A stretch of DNA of 64,000 bases from Psoroptes ovis (GCA_002943765.1 PQWQ01000013.1:992001-1056000), one strand, 5' to 3'; counted from the stretch's first letter, positions 50,826-64,000 are shown. Program-made: numbers and translations. The notes: generated from the sequence alone by a model not told the origin.

Positions 50826-53800
50826 AGATTATTTAATGACAAAATGTGGAAAAAATGCATAAACCCTTGCACAAATCAACAATATTACATGGCGAAAGAA
50901 AAAATCCATATCTGTCAATCAATAATGAAAAAATTAAATTTTTTCTCCATGATTGATTGTCAAATTAATCAATTCAACCGATTTATTGATTGAAAAGTGA
51001 TTGCATGACATCCATCCATTCATTCATAAATATAAAAAAATATGAACGAACAACAACCCTTAATCGGTATTTTACGCGAAAAAAATTAAATTCACATTTG
51101 CATGTGCACATTTGAATATGATCAGCAAATGTTTGTATTATCACCATTCACACATTATACATGCAAAAGTACAAAGACACTTGTTCAAAAATCAATTCAA
51201 AACATTTTTCCATTTACTCTTTCGATGATTTTTGTTCGATTTCAAATTCAAATACAGATTTATTTTTATAAATGATTATGATTTCCGATTTGCCTGAAAA
51301 TATTATCAAACATTTTTTTCTCAATATTTTTCTTACACGAATATTATATTATGTATTGATAATCGTTCAATAACCATCATCCATTTATTAAATAATATAA
51401 AATTACTGAAGAAATTGAAAATATTTTTCTAAACTATCGAAAGAAAGATATTTTGACTAAAATTATCATTAAATTCATCGACATTGCACCGATGGATCAA
51501 TGAATGTAGTCGACAAAATATTTCATTCAGTAAAATTCCCAAAATTTGTATTTCAATTTCATCTATTTTATGCCAAAAAAAAAAATTCAAAACATTTTCA
51601 TTCTTTTGAAATAAAAGAATTTCCTTTTCAATTTCGATTTTTTTAATTAATTTTTTTTTGTCAAAAAATGTCTTTGTGTTGACAGTTAACAATGAGAAAA
51701 CAGTTTCAAGCTTGTTTGAGGCACAAAATTTCTCCAAAAAAAAATAGAGAATGAAATGTGATTAAATTTTGAAATATCAAAAGTTATTCGCATAATATCA
51801 TTGGAAAAAAAATATCAACGAAACATCAATCATCACAAATGATTATCATTCAAATGATTTTTTTCAATCATTCATGATAATCATTCGATTTTCATTAATA
51901 TCATCAAAAAATTTAGTTCAAAAAAAAAAAATTAAAATTTTTCATTGATAAACAATTGAAAATGAAAATTTTAATAAAAAATCGAAAATAATAATATCAA
52001 CGACATTGATTGATAATGTATTAGCTGTGGAGAGAAAAAAAATTCAATTTCTTAATTCTAAAATCTAATTTCACTATCACCAAGGTTTGAGCTAGAAAAA
52101 CTGATGATGTGATTGCTTCACAAATAATTGGTCCAATTTTCAAAGGTTTTGTCTAATAATCGGCAGATTTTTTTAGAACTAATGCCGGAACACAATTCAT
52201 TTGTTCGCGAATATCAATATTCAATTTGATTATTGGTATAATTTAAGCGATTTCGCAAGTAAAAACAAAAAACAAAAAATAAAATCGCATCATGTGTTTT
52301 TGTTTTTGAAAAGATAATTTCTGTCGATTTTCAAATTGCAAACAATGTACAATCTGAGATATGTGCATGATAGTTGCAATAAATAATGTGCTCAATCATC
52401 AAGATTTTCAGCGTTGATTATTGAGAGATTATCAATCTGTTCATTCATTTTTTTTCATAGATATCTCAATTGTACGTAACGAATGCGAGTGAAATTCATT
52501 CATAGAAAAAATCTAAGAAAAAAACGAGGACTTACATTAAACATCATATGAACTATGAATCGAAGACAAGGTCCAAATTTTATTTTTACAAATTTTTGAT
52601 ACATATTTGTCATTGTCGTCTTTGCCATTGTCATAACTGATGAGTGTAAAATATAGTTGAACCAACAAAAATTGAAAATTCGAAAAAAATCAAAATCTGT
52701 TAACGATATGTCAATCAAAACATGCTGCAAAATAAATGGAGCAAACATTTTTACAATTTGTCATCTTAAACATCTTCATGATAAAAATCAAAATTGTCTT
52801 ATTCATTGAATTCTTTTCAAAATATTCATTTCACTGTCTTTTGATTGACATGGACGCGTGGTACATCATTTTTCATCTTGAATTTTGAAAGTTTAATTTT
52901 CATATTTTCGAAATCATGTGTTTTTCATCAAATATTTTGTAAATTTTATTCATTTTTCAACATTTTTAAATTTCACTTTGACAACTAAATATCAAGCAAT
53001 TTTTTCTTTTTTATAAAATGATATTTTAATTCTACAAAATTTATTCTGACAAAAATAATCAATCAATCCGTCAAAATTTCTGGAGCAAAAGGAAAAAGCT
53101 CAATGTTTTTTCCAATTTCGAAATCGGAGAAATTTTTCAATTTCGACAAGGCTAAAAGTTTGTTTCGACCGCAACAGATAGCAGTGCAGTCGAGAAATCT
53201 GAAATTTTGGTAGCGCTAAAATTTCATTAATTCCTCCAATTTACATTCAATTTTGCCATTATTGCCATTGCTTTTTGTTCCGATAAATTTCATGTGCAAT
53301 GAAACCAATTGCAACCAATGTCTGTGATCATTGTTGAATAATTCATCTGTCCATGATCATATATATTGTTTGGCGCTTCGCTTATATGATTGCTTCTAGT
53401 CACATACAAAATTCAACAACAAAAAATGAATTCATTCTCATCATTTTTGCGATTGAGGAAAAAATATATATCCAACCACTGTAAAGCAATTCCAAGAAAG
53501 CAACAAACATTTTTTCGCTTTGGTTTTTCAGGCTAGAAAAGCGCAGGTTTCTGAGTCATACACAAAATTATGAGCATTCTATATGAACGAAAATTCCAAT
53601 TGAAACAAGCCAAAAAGATTCCAACCGGAATCTATTGTGAAATTCCATACAGAATCCAAGTGATCATAGTATATTATAATACTATTTGACAATAAATAAT
53701 GGATGAATATTTGAATTTTTTTTTCATTCTCATGATTCTATTTGAATTCCATCATTGAATGCACTCAGACACTGGCACTGATATGGAACACTTGTGCAAT

Positions 53801-56800
53801 TCTTCATCAAACTTTTTCAATTTATTTTTGAATTAAATTTGCCGACGTACATTCTTCATATATTTTCTATTCATTCAATATTCAACATTCAACAAATTTT
53901 GTAAAGAATAATGCTCATTTTTTGTTTTCAAATGTTGAAAAATCATCGATTATTACCATTATGATTATATTTTATTTGTTGTTCCTGAAATGAATTGAAT
54001 TGAAAAAAAATGACAAAAAAATTCAAGATAATGAATAAATAAGAATCCACTTCTTGAAAAAATATTCTCATTTATTCTTCGATTCTTAGAAGAAATTTCG
54101 TTTTTAATAAAATTTATTCAATTATCGTCAGTTGATGTTTCCAGGATGATCAATGATTATTAAGACAAAATGAACAAGCATATAATCCAATTGACTTTTC
54201 AATAAATTTATTCTCATTTGTGAAATAATAAAACTAAGAATCAATCAAATTTTTCGTTGAATAATAATAACGGACATATTGATTAAAATTGCAGATCAAA
54301 AATTCCTCACTGAAAAATTTTTCTTTGATCGTTTGTGCTTCAAAAATATGAAAATCCATTTATTCATTCATTCATATTTCTTCAAGATATTAAAATATTC
54401 ATTGAATGAATTCAGAAATTGATTTCAACAATCAATAAACAAAGAACTATTGAAAACAACAAAAATAAAAGAATTCAAGAAAAACAAATAGTAATAATAA
54501 TAATAATACTAAAACATCCGATTTTAATTTTTTTTCATTCCTGTCCATGAAATAAAAATGTTTAAATTAAATAAATAATATTACAAACACCTAAATAATG
54601 ATGCAATTAATTTGATTTCCGGAAAACATCGATTATTCACAGTTTCACCACTGACTTCATGTGAACATATGTAATGCATTAAAACGGTAAGTGCAATCAA
54701 ATTATTTATTTTGTTTTATTACCGCAATTTATTTTAAAATTTGTCGAAATTATCATCATTATTTTTATTTATTGCTTCGAATAATGAGTTTATTATCAAA
54801 ATTACTATTCAATTTCATTGTTTTTTGCTTTTTTGTTTGATTTTACATTGAAAAAATTCAAAATTTCGAAAATAAGTCTGAATAAATTCAATAGCAATCA
54901 TTTCTATCGCTATAATCGAACCCATACAACAACAGTAAGTAAAGGAAAGCAAATCACATACAAAAATATTTGTCAACAGTCAATTAATAAACATTAAAAT
55001 GATTCCATTTTGAACATAATTATTACCATTAGTCGATCGGATTTTTTTATTCGAAACAAAAATAATGATTCTTATATCCATTACTATTCATTGAATGTTC
55101 AATCGTCGATCTTAATTTTAAAAGTCGAAACATTACATTAATTATTATTATTATTAAACATGTACGTTTAACAAACATTAGATGACAACAGTCAATCTGA
55201 CAAATGCAAATGACTTTTTTTGCTTCTTATTTATTTTAAAAATTTTAAATTTTATTCATTCATTTGTAAGCGACACAATCACGTTTCAATTCATTCAATT
55301 AAACATTATTAATGATTCTTTTTCTTCTTATTTTCTTTTTTCAAATCAAAATGATGATGGAATTCGATTGAACAATGAACAAATGAATGAAATAGGGAAT
55401 GTTTTTGTCTACCTTCGACTCGTTATTTCTCTTTTATCTTCTTTATTTAAATTTTGAAATGTCTTCTTCACTATTAAAATTGACTTTTAAGAAAATGAAA
55501 TCATTTAATTAAAATTTTTTTTTCATGTATCCCCATTTCGATGCTATTTTTTCGTTTTCCGGCCAACCAGAAATTGATCTAAATTCGACATGTTTCTCCT
55601 CATCATTTTCCTTCCGTCTGAAAATCAATGATTTGAAATAAATGATTTTTTTTCTTACTTTTAGTTGAATCTATTCCTATGAAATTGAGGGAATTTTGAA
55701 AGAAAATCAATATGTTTCCACTAAATAAAAAATTGAAAATTGAAAAATTTTTTGAAATGTTTATGTTTCATATTTTAAAAAATAATTTTCAAAGATATTT
55801 TGGTTCTCAAATTGAAATTTCGAGAGAAAAGTCAACTTTTGAATTTTGAAATTTTAGAAAAATTTCAACCATTATCATTATGTTGGATATTTTCATTATT
55901 ATTATCATTATTGAATTTGATGATTTCTATTTCCAAGAAAAAAAAATGAAATTTTTCATTTTCAATTGTTGAAATTTTCGGCTAACACACACAGAATGAT
56001 GAATATCATTTCCTTTCATTTCAAAAAATAAAAAATTTTCAAGAATTTCTTCTTCATTCTTCTTTTCAACAAAAATAAAAAATTGAAACGCCACATTCAA
56101 TGATAAATTATTCTTAAGTGTGTGTATTTTATTTGATGCCATATGAAATTTTGTATGAGAAAAAATGAATGAGAATGTGTTAATTTCAATGTACGTATGG
56201 GAACAAACTTGTTCAGAATAATTCTTTTTTTTCAATAAAAATACAAATTTATCATCATCACGCCTTTATCATTTTGTTTGAAACATTTCAATTGTTGAAA
56301 TTTTAATTTTGTTTGAAGTCAAAATTCAAGTATTCAATTCGAAGCGAGAATTTCATATTTATTTCTACAATACAATGTGTTTGTTCTCTGACAATGAATT
56401 GTCATCAATTTTCATTTATTCTTTCGTTCAATTCATATTTATTCTATTGTATCATTCGGAGCCGATTTCACTTTTTTTGTTCTGAAAGATTTCATTTCGA
56501 TCATTATTCATTTTGTTTAAATAGCTTCGAGGTTAATATTTTTATTTCCACATCATTGATATTGTTATTATTATTAATATTTTTCTCATTAATCACATAA
56601 TCAAATCAAATATTTTTTCAATTAATTTTTTTTTTATATTTCTGAATATTTATTCCTTTCGATGACAATTCGATTGAATATTTGTCAATATTTTAGTTGG
56701 AAGAAATATTTAAATAAAATAAAAATGAATTTAAATATTTCAAAATGAATTTCATCAGAAATATGCCAATAAGTCTCAAGAATATTGAAAATTATGATTT

Positions 56801-59800
56801 AAAATTGAAAAAAATATGAAAATTTGCATTTGAAATTCATTTTATGGCTCTATTTTATATACTTTATAAAAGTGAAAATGCTAAATTCTAAAAATTCTTA
56901 TCTGATATACTTGAGGCAATCGAGATTTACCACGACAATTTTTTTTTTCATTTCTCTGATTCATTTTCCATTTTTTCAAGTTTTTAAATTTTCATCATTT
57001 TACATGAAACTTTTCAATTCATGCAGAAACACATGCATCATATTCATACATATGTGCTGTATATGCTGTAATTTTACAATGCCAAAATAAAAAATGAAAT
57101 TAGAAAAGAAAAAATGGAATTTTTTTCAGATTCTTATTGAAATGGGAAAAAAATTGTCACATCACATGATAACAACAATAATAAAAAAGATAATAATGAT
57201 AATAATAATAATGAATTCATGTATATTCCGTAAGATTCTACTCGAATTCATTTGAATAGAAATATTTTTTTTTTATTGAGCTCATCTTTCTTATTTCATA
57301 ATGTCGAATTTACATTCGAAATTGAATTATCAATCCTCTATAATGTTAATGATGATAATAATGTTAATAACGTAAAATGAAAGAAAAAACTTTCCTTTTT
57401 TCTTCTCGTTGTCATTATTGGAAATACATGTTATTCCAAAAATATTTTCATATTTTCGAAATATTATTACGTAAAAATACATTTCAAAGAATTCACGAAT
57501 GATGATTGTCATTCAGAATCGTGATTAATTTTATGTGAATTCAAATGTTTCGAACATTTTTTTGATGTGATAATAATATGAATGAATATAGAACATAAAA
57601 ATAAATCTGATTGAATAAGATGTAGGCATTCAAATTTCTTGTTTCGATCTCGAATCTAACTCATTTTCCTCAGATTCTTATGACCACAAAAAAAAAATCA
57701 AATTTGAATGAATATTTTTTAACAAAGAAAATCAGATTTGGAAAAAAAAACTTTAAAACAATATACAGCTTTTTTGGGTAAAAAATTCTTGAGAAAATGA
57801 TAATTTTTTTCTCGTATAAATCCGATTTAAAATAAGATTCGGATAAGTATTTCTATTTTTGGAACTTGAACTTGAAATAATAACGAAAATTATGATTTAC
57901 ATACTGTCAATCCGTCAATACATCTTTGAGAATATGAAATCCATAAATATCAAATGAGAAGAAACTAAACGAAAAAAGAGCAAAATTAGGTTGTGCAAAA
58001 GCTTGCTTAACTGCTAAGCTCCTCCATAAACCTTAAAATATTTTTTAAATACCAAATTAATTACAGATTATGTCAAATATTTTTCACAGAATATTTCAAA
58101 ATTATTAATTAGTATTCAGATGAAAATGTAGGTTTTTGGGCTGGTTGACAAAAAAAAACTGTAACCAAAAATATTTTGGTATTATAATACTTCATGAACA
58201 CAATGAAAGTTATCACATCTCTTATACATTTTGACATTCAATGTTGCTATGAAATGATTTTAAATTTGTTCTCTTTCATTTTTTTCCAGCTCAAAATTTC
58301 AATTTTTTTCATTTAATTCAATTTTAATTAATTATTATTCTTTACGTTTAAATTTAATGAAATAAATTACGTGGGATGAAATAAAAAAAATGAAATTCTA
58401 AAACTTTTTCGAAAAATTTAATTAAATTTGTCATTTTATTTGTATGAATTTCGTTTTTATAAATGAAAATCGCATCATCATTAATCAGTGATACAAAATC
58501 ATTATTTTCACCTGCTGTTACAATGTTTTTGTTTTTCACTTTTTTCAAATCCATTATTACATGTTTTGATACATTTTATTGTATCTGGGTTTTGTATTCA
58601 GGGTTTTTTTATATAAAAGAATAAAATTTCAAAAACTTGTCCACAATCTATTATTACCAGTGCTGAAGTTGAATCATTTCAAAAATGGATACGAAATGGA
58701 TTTTGAAAAAAAATTTTTCGATTGCAATTATTATTTTTTGGTTATTATTTTTTCATTTAGTTGCTTCAAATGTCAATTTTTTATTTTCTGCTTTTCTAAG
58801 CTATATTTTTGTTATTTGGTAGTTTTTGCTCATTTTTTTTGAAACAAAACAAAAGTAAAAACATATGGTTTCTTAAAAAAAAGATTGATAATAATAATAA
58901 AGAAGAAAAGATATATTTCATATGAAATTCTGAGTTTGTATCAAATAATTCTGGTTTTGATTTCAAATAAAGAAAAGAAAAAAAAATTGAAATTGATTGA
59001 ATAAAAACAAATTGAAATAATCGATCAGTTTTTTTTCATTTTACCCAAATAAATCCATCAATTTCTCATACAATCTATACGATTTTCGGAAATTCTTAAT
59101 TTTAAGATTTTTGAATCAAGATTCATAGAATTCTTTCTCTTAATATTCTTTAGATTCTCAGGAAATAAAATTAAAATTCAAAAATTTTCCATTCACTAAT
59201 TTCATCAATTCATTCAACTATTATTATTAATTATAAATTCATCAAAATGAATGAATGAATGAATGATTGAATAAAATGAATAAAACATTGCTATGACAAT
59301 GGAAAAGAAAAAAATGATGAAAATTAATTTATTCATTAATTTTTGTCCTATCTATCAGTCTTTTCACTGATTTTGTTTCACATTTAATGACATATGATAA
59401 TTAGTTTTTTTTCGTATCTAGTTTCACAGCTTTTTTTATGCACTCATTTTGACCTTCGAATGTCAAAATTTGTGGAGAATAACAGCGACAGCAACAACCA
59501 CAACAAAGCAAAATTAAAATTGAATGAAATTTTCAATCATTATGAAAATGAATCATAATTCAAGTAGAGGAATTTTCAAAAGGTGAAATGACACTATCTA
59601 ATGTTTATCATTTTTGAATACAAATGAATTTTTGAGCCAAAAAAAAATGGAAAAAGCGAAAGCAACGTCGTAAGCAAAAAGCGTAATGATAGTATCACGG
59701 GGTAGTCTGTATCATATTCAAAAAACGAAATAGACCCAATTTTTTTATGCTAGAGACTGGTGGATTTAAAATTAGATTCATGAATAGTATTCTTATAATA

Positions 59801-62200
59801 ACCAAAAATTTTCTTGACAAGAACACAATTCTCTCATTATTTTATCATTTGAAATTTATATCATGCCAATTTGTATAATTGAATATTCGTATCCTGCATG
59901 CATTTGTCTGGTTTGAAATTTGATTGAAATTTTATGTGGAAAATTCATTTACCATTATGAAGATAGGATTTTTTTATTCTGCTAAAATTTTTTCGAATAA
60001 ATCAGCAGCAAAAAAATTGAATTTCCAATTAGTTTTTCTTGTTCAAGTCTATGAAAGATTAAGAATTTTAAATCCAATAGAAAATGAAGGAGAAGATTGC
60101 CATGATTTTTAAGAGAAAAAATGCGATTTTTCAATGATTAATTGAAGATATGAATTTTGACATTCAAAAATTTAAATTTTCATTTAAATTCAAGAATTAA
60201 ATTTAAATTCAAGAATACCTGCCCTTATAAGATTCAGAATTGCTCAGACATTTGGCTGTAAAAAACTGTGTCAAACTCAATGCTTCAATCTAGTTTGATT
60301 TTTGGCATTTCTAATTCATGATCTCAATTTTGCACCTGGTTACTTTGTAAATTTCGCATATGTCTTCGCAAAATTCTGTCGCTAGCTTTGATTCTCATAA
60401 TCTAAATATTGAAACAACTACAATGATGTAGAAATCAATTTTATCGATTATCATCATGATTATTAATCGAATTAAAGTCATTATTATTAATATTGCAGAT
60501 GGTTTCTTATTTCAATTGAAGAGAATATATTCGAGAATTGAATGCACATTTGTTTTATTTTTTTCCAAATTTTATTTTTATTCATCTTTCCATGATTATC
60601 TTTGAAAGTAAAACGAAAAATCCACTGATTTATATCTTATTCAAATATTTATACATGTAATTAATTCTTTTCAATAGAATTGAATTGAAATGTTATTAAT
60701 TTTTGTTTTGGTTTAATTATTTGCTTCACAATTGGCAAATGCTGCTATTCATTTCTTCATATCCTTGTTAATTCTGCATTTTTCCTTAGTTTAAACTCAT
60801 TTGAATTCGAATGGAAACCTTGAATAGATACAAAAGCTTGAATCAGATGAAATAATAACGAGAATGTTTCATTTGTAATTGGAGAACAATTTTGCTAGAT
60901 TTGTGTGAAAATTCTGCTTATTCACAAAGTAATTTTACACAGTTACAAATGGTATATCCTGTAATTGTTTTTTCTTATTTTATTCTTATCTTCATGAAAT
61001 TCGTATCAATTCATTACTATTTACAAAAAAAAATTCGTGAAAAATAAATGACCAAACAGCTATTGTCAAAATATGAATGTATAAAATGTATGAATATCGA
61101 ATATCACATGTGGAATTTCACATTTATTCATTCATTTATTTCAATGAATAAATGAGAAATCCATTCAAATAAATTGGTGTCAATTTCAAAGAAGAATAAT
61201 GAGAAGCAGTGTGATGGCTATTCATTAGAAAATTGTTTGACATAAAGAATTTGAATTTCCTCTAATTGAAATTTGATTTCAAAAATGAATTTTTCATGCA
61301 TTCCAAATTTTCTTCATTTCAAACAGGTATATGGGGATCAGTTTTCAATTGAATTTCGTGATTAATTAATTTTAATCATTTTGAAAAATTGAAAATCATG
61401 GCTAAATTCCATGGATTCCGCCCAAATTTTCTGCAAAAATTCTTTTCAATTTTGATTCGTGTCCCTCTTTTTTATTGAAATTTTTCGCCCATTACAGATT
61501 ATAAAATGATGAAATTTAATCATAATTCCATATAATTTCATGGAATATAATGATTATTCCTATTTTTTTATTTTATTTCATTTTTTTCTAAATCGAAATT
61601 ACTATTACTATCATCATTGGTGCACAGTTATGTGCATTTTATGCTTAAGAATTTTATTTGGAAAAAATCAAATATGAATTTCACATTATAACAGTACATC
61701 CACATTAGAAATCGACGACAATAAAAAAAATCATATAAAATATTATTGCTTTTTTTATTGTGGAAATATTTATTTGTGAAAATTCTCTTAGTCATAAACA
61801 GAGATAAATGTGAAATGATCATGAAAAAAATAGTATATTAATCATGTGTAGATTCTTCATTCATAAAAAATATGTATTGTTATTGTCAAGAATCTCTAAA
61901 AGTAATTTATCAATTGAAGAAGATATTGGAGAGAAATACAAACACATAAATCAATGTAGATTTGAATCATTTATAATAAATTTTTTTTTCGAAATCATCA
62001 TATTGAAATTATGATTGTCATAATAAAAAATGATGATGATAATGATAATAATAACAACAATAATCGATAATCATTATCATTTATGATCTTTCTTTGCCAT
62101 TATCATTATTGTGATTATTATTATTGAAACCATCATCATTATTTTTATTGCCATTGATAAATGGAACAAATAAACAAAATTTTTTTCTGATAAAAGAGTT
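50826..62200. other. 11-kb noncoding interval right of FoxF
   Basis: The left end should contain the FoxF 3' UTR. Beyond that I see only AT-rich sequence, A/T homopolymers, ATT/ATG triplet runs near 57180-57220, 57340-57370 and 62030-62050, and short random open frames. A slightly G/C-richer patch at 53080-53650 has no frame I can support. Confidence 0.55.
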
Positions 62201-62506
62201 ACCTAGAATAACGGCCCCTGGAAAAAAATCGGAATAAAAGTTATCGCATCATGTTTTTGGTCAATAGAGATGAAAAAAAGTCAATGACGGTCACCAACAA
62301 TTCTTGACCCTTCCGGTCCAAAAAGGGGGTCAAAAGTCAATAATTGCTATATCTCGGCCGTTTTAAGAGGTGAACTCTCAATTTTTTCAATAATTAAAGA
62401 TTATCTAGTTATTAATCATTCGTGAAAATATCATTGCTTAACATGATCGGCAAACCGAAATATATCCATTTGAAGTTACCATTGTCATTATCATATGGGC
62501 TGCCAG
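62200..62506. other. G/C-richer noncoding segment at the edge of the right-hand island
   Basis: Composition changes here: by my count 62281-62340 has 28 G/C of 60, far above the neighbouring DNA. It contains a small hairpin (TTGACCC at 62304-62310, GGGTCAA at 62327-62333) and a TATCTCGGCCG stretch. I see no coding frame. It resembles repeat or mobile-element flank DNA rather than local desert, but I cannot name a family. Confidence 0.35.
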
Positions 62507-62524
62507 TTGACGTGTACACGTCAA
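62507..62524. promoter_or_regulatory. Perfect 18-bp palindrome TTGACGTGTACACGTCAA
   Basis: A fully self-complementary 18-mer 72 bp before the ATG of the small secreted-protein gene. It contains two facing TGACGTG half-sites, the core recognised by CREB/ATF-type bZIP proteins. A promoter element is the simplest reading; an element terminus is also possible. Confidence 0.5.
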
Positions 62525-62595
62525 AACTGAAGTGCTCGGTGATTCGCTCAACAACTGTTTAAATAGTCGTATTTAATACAAGTATTTGTAAGTCT

Positions 62596-62925
62596 ATGAT
62601 ATTTTGGCTATTGTTGGTTCAACTTTTCCTCTTCCCACTTGGTCTTCAAAGGTTTGCTATCAAAAATCGTAAAAATGATTGTCATAAAACATTAAAGACA
62701 AAGATGATTAAAGGAAATTGCCGAAAACGACATACAGAGCTAATGACCAAAGGATTAGAGGCCTCGCCTAAAGGACTACACAATGATCATCAACTTTTCA
62801 TTTTCCTATTTGAGTTTGTCTTAAATAAACATAAAAACTGTGATCAAACAATCACATTCCTAGGCCATCAAGGACCTGAAGATTTTCTTCGACAATCGTG
62901 GGATAAACCCTTGGGCATATATTGA
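62596..62925 (+). CDS. Orphan small basic protein with signal peptide (109 aa)
   Basis: A continuous ATG-to-TGA frame. Residues 1-21 (MIFWLLLVQLFLFPLGLQRFA) form a strong hydrophobic signal sequence. The mature part is Lys/Arg/His-rich at first (KNRKNDCHKTLKTK), has three cysteines (29, 42, 82), a hydrophobic patch at 67-76, and ends in a Gly/Trp-containing tail (GHQGPEDFLRQSWDKPLGIY). I recognise no family. Supporting context is a G/C content above background, a TTTAAATA at 62558-62565, an 18-bp palindrome 72 bp upstream, and an ATTAAA poly(A)-like hexamer (62964-62969) 39 bp after the stop. It could be a secreted peptide of a lineage-specific family, part of a longer spliced gene, or part of a mobile element. 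No function is proposed. Confidence 0.45.
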   Translation: MIFWLLLVQLFLFPLGLQRFAIKNRKNDCHKTLKTKMIKGNCRKRHTELMTKGLEASPKGLHNDHQLFIFLFEFVLNKHKNCDQTITFLGHQGPEDFLRQSWDKPLGIY

Positions 62926-63047
62926 AAGTATAATGAGAATTTTCGAGAATTCTTTTTCTTTTGATTAAATACTTTAATTATTTCTATTATTTAAATCTCA
63001 TGATTTTCTATAATTCTCCTTTATTTTTCCATATTTGCTGTGAGACA

Positions 63048-63436
63048 ATGAGGAATGAGTCGGTAGGCAAAATGGACAAAGAAATTGTTGAACTGGTGCC
63101 AGAAGGAATTAGTGAAATAGCGGCAAATGAATTGTCAAAGAGAAAGATTATAGCAGCGTCAGACAAGATAATGGAACTGGCGCTAGAAAGGATTAACATA
63201 TGGCTAAGACCTCAAGCTAATACCTTGATAGGTAAATAATAGATAGATAATTTTTGCATAGCTATTGGGTCGGTATCAAAGACACAAACAATCGTCTCCA
63301 TGGGCCGAGCCTAATAGAATTGACTTTTCACACAGGTGCGAGGCTTGTGACATTATTATACATATTCCCTACAAACACACAATCAAAACACATTAGATTT
63401 TATGAAATGACACGATACACATCGAATATTAGCTGA
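63048..63436 (+). CDS. Orphan two-exon small protein (about 94 aa)
   Basis: Exon 1 is 63048-63231 and exon 2 is 63336-63436, joined through a 104-bp intron with GTAAAT donor and a good TTTTCACACAG acceptor. Both sides fit phase 1, making ...ANTLI-G-ARLVTLL... Exon 1 encodes an acidic, Ala/Ile/Leu-rich, probably helical stretch (DKEIVELVPEGISEIAANEL and DKIMELALERIN). Exon 2 is short, with a hydrophobic LVTLLYIF and a polar end. AATAAA lies 18 bp after the stop. The start is uncertain: in-frame ATGs occur at 63000, 63048 and 63072, and an upstream exon is possible. Without splicing, exon 1 stops at 63239, and a separate frame from 63254 runs through the intron into exon 2. No family recognised. 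Confidence 0.4.
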
Positions 63437-63453
63437 TTTCGTCAAATTCGACA

Positions 63454-63459
63454 AATAAA
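63454..63459 (+). terminator. Candidate poly(A) signal
   Basis: AATAAA, 18 bp after the stop of the two-exon orphan gene and followed by a T-rich stretch. It supports that gene ending here. Confidence 0.5.
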
Positions 63460-63752
63460 GTATTTTATAATTAAAAACCGAACCGCTCTATCGCTATGCA
63501 GAATCATTGAACTTGATAGAAAATTGAAGTATCATTACACATGTTTCTCCATTTTCATATTTTTCTAATATAATATTATATTTCGATTTTTACCTGACCA
63601 TGTCGCTTCATCATTTTAATTATTCCCTTTTCAATGAATCATTCTCACTCTTTTGCATTTACTTACAATTTGGTCTTTTCAATACCGAAATTATCGATGG
63701 GCTGAGTCTAACAAATTAAGCCTAACCAAGTCGAAGGACCTGTGAAATATTG
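63460..63752. other. Spacer between the last two orphan genes
   Basis: About 290 bp with no coding frame I support. TGGGCTGAGTCTAA near 63698-63711 imperfectly repeats TGGGCCGAGCCTAA at 63301-63314 in the preceding intron, which may mark a shared repeat. Confidence 0.35.
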
Positions 63753-63760
63753 TATAAATA
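63753..63760 (+). promoter_or_regulatory. TATA box before the last gene
   Basis: TATAAATA, 64 bp before the ATG at 63824, in a short leader typical of a compact promoter. Transcription would begin near 63785 (CATTTCATCC). Confidence 0.5.
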
Positions 63761-63823
63761 AGCATAAAAACAAACACATTTCATCCATTTCACGATTCCA
63801 ACACATTGTTGCAATTTGTCAAA

Positions 63824-64000
63824 ATGTCCGAACAAAAAATATCGATTCGCGGAAAGCATTGTGCTATCTGCAAAAAACTATTACAATATAAAATTAATAG
63901 ATATAATAAACATGTCAAAGATGAAGAATATATCGAAAAAGTCCGCATAGCAACGGGCAAAACGATTAAAATCAATGATTTTGTTTGTTCCTCATGTTAC
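63824..64000 (+). CDS. N-terminal part of an orphan zinc-binding-like protein (runs off the window)
   Basis: The frame is open from ATG 63824 to the last base (59 codons). It starts MSEQKISIRG and has CAIC at residues 13-16 and CSSC at 55-58, a C-x2-C-x38-C-x2-C layout suggesting a metal-binding N-terminal domain. The part between is Lys/Tyr/Asn-rich. Similar spaced Cys pairs occur at the start of many DNA-binding and transposon-encoded proteins, but I cannot assign this one. A TATA box 64 bp upstream supports a genuine 5' end. The rest of the protein lies beyond the window. Confidence 0.55.
   Translation, partial: MSEQKISIRGKHCAICKKLLQYKINRYNKHVKDEEYIEKVRIATGKTIKINDFVCSSCY

Overview
This window looks like nuclear DNA of a small-genome arthropod, most likely an acariform (astigmatid, house-dust-mite-like) mite. 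The evidence is extreme AT richness, very short GT-AG introns (62 to 104 bp), coding exons packed with His/Asn/Gln/Ser/Thr runs, and metazoan transcription-factor domains. The species assignment is inference from style; no database was searched. There are no operons, ribosomal genes or CRISPR arrays.

Most of the window is gene-poor. Three genes can be named. (1) On the minus strand at 12.4-14.4 kb lie two exons of a Tbx20-class T-box gene (Drosophila midline/H15 relatives). They carry a long low-complexity N-terminus, an eh1-like FSINAIIG motif and the first 28 residues of the T-box. The rest of the T-box is not recognisable in the 12.4 kb to the left, so that stretch is probably one large intron. 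(2) On the plus strand at 39.9-41.2 kb is a complete three-exon secreted histidine acid phosphatase. (3) On the plus strand at 48.4-50.8 kb is a two-exon FoxF (biniou-class) forkhead gene, whose forkhead is interrupted by a 90-bp intron that is a multiple of three and has no in-frame stop.

Between these genes lie about 25 kb (14.5-39.8), 7 kb (41.6-48.4) and 11 kb (50.8-62.2) of AT-rich DNA with microsatellites, homopolymers and small inverted repeats, but no gene I can support. Tbx20 and FoxF are both mesoderm/heart/visceral-muscle regulators in other animals, and wide flanking deserts are usual for such genes, so these intervals are plausible regulatory landscape.

The last 1.8 kb (about 62.2-64.0) differs in character: richer in G/C, with a perfect 18-bp palindrome and three compact orphan genes in a row on the plus strand. 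These are a small basic secreted protein, a two-exon small protein with a poly(A) signal 18 bp after its stop, and the start of a C-x2-C...C-x2-C protein behind a clear TATA box that runs off the window. I do not recognise any of the three. They could be lineage-specific genes or the edge of a mobile element, and this is the best place to look for something undescribed.
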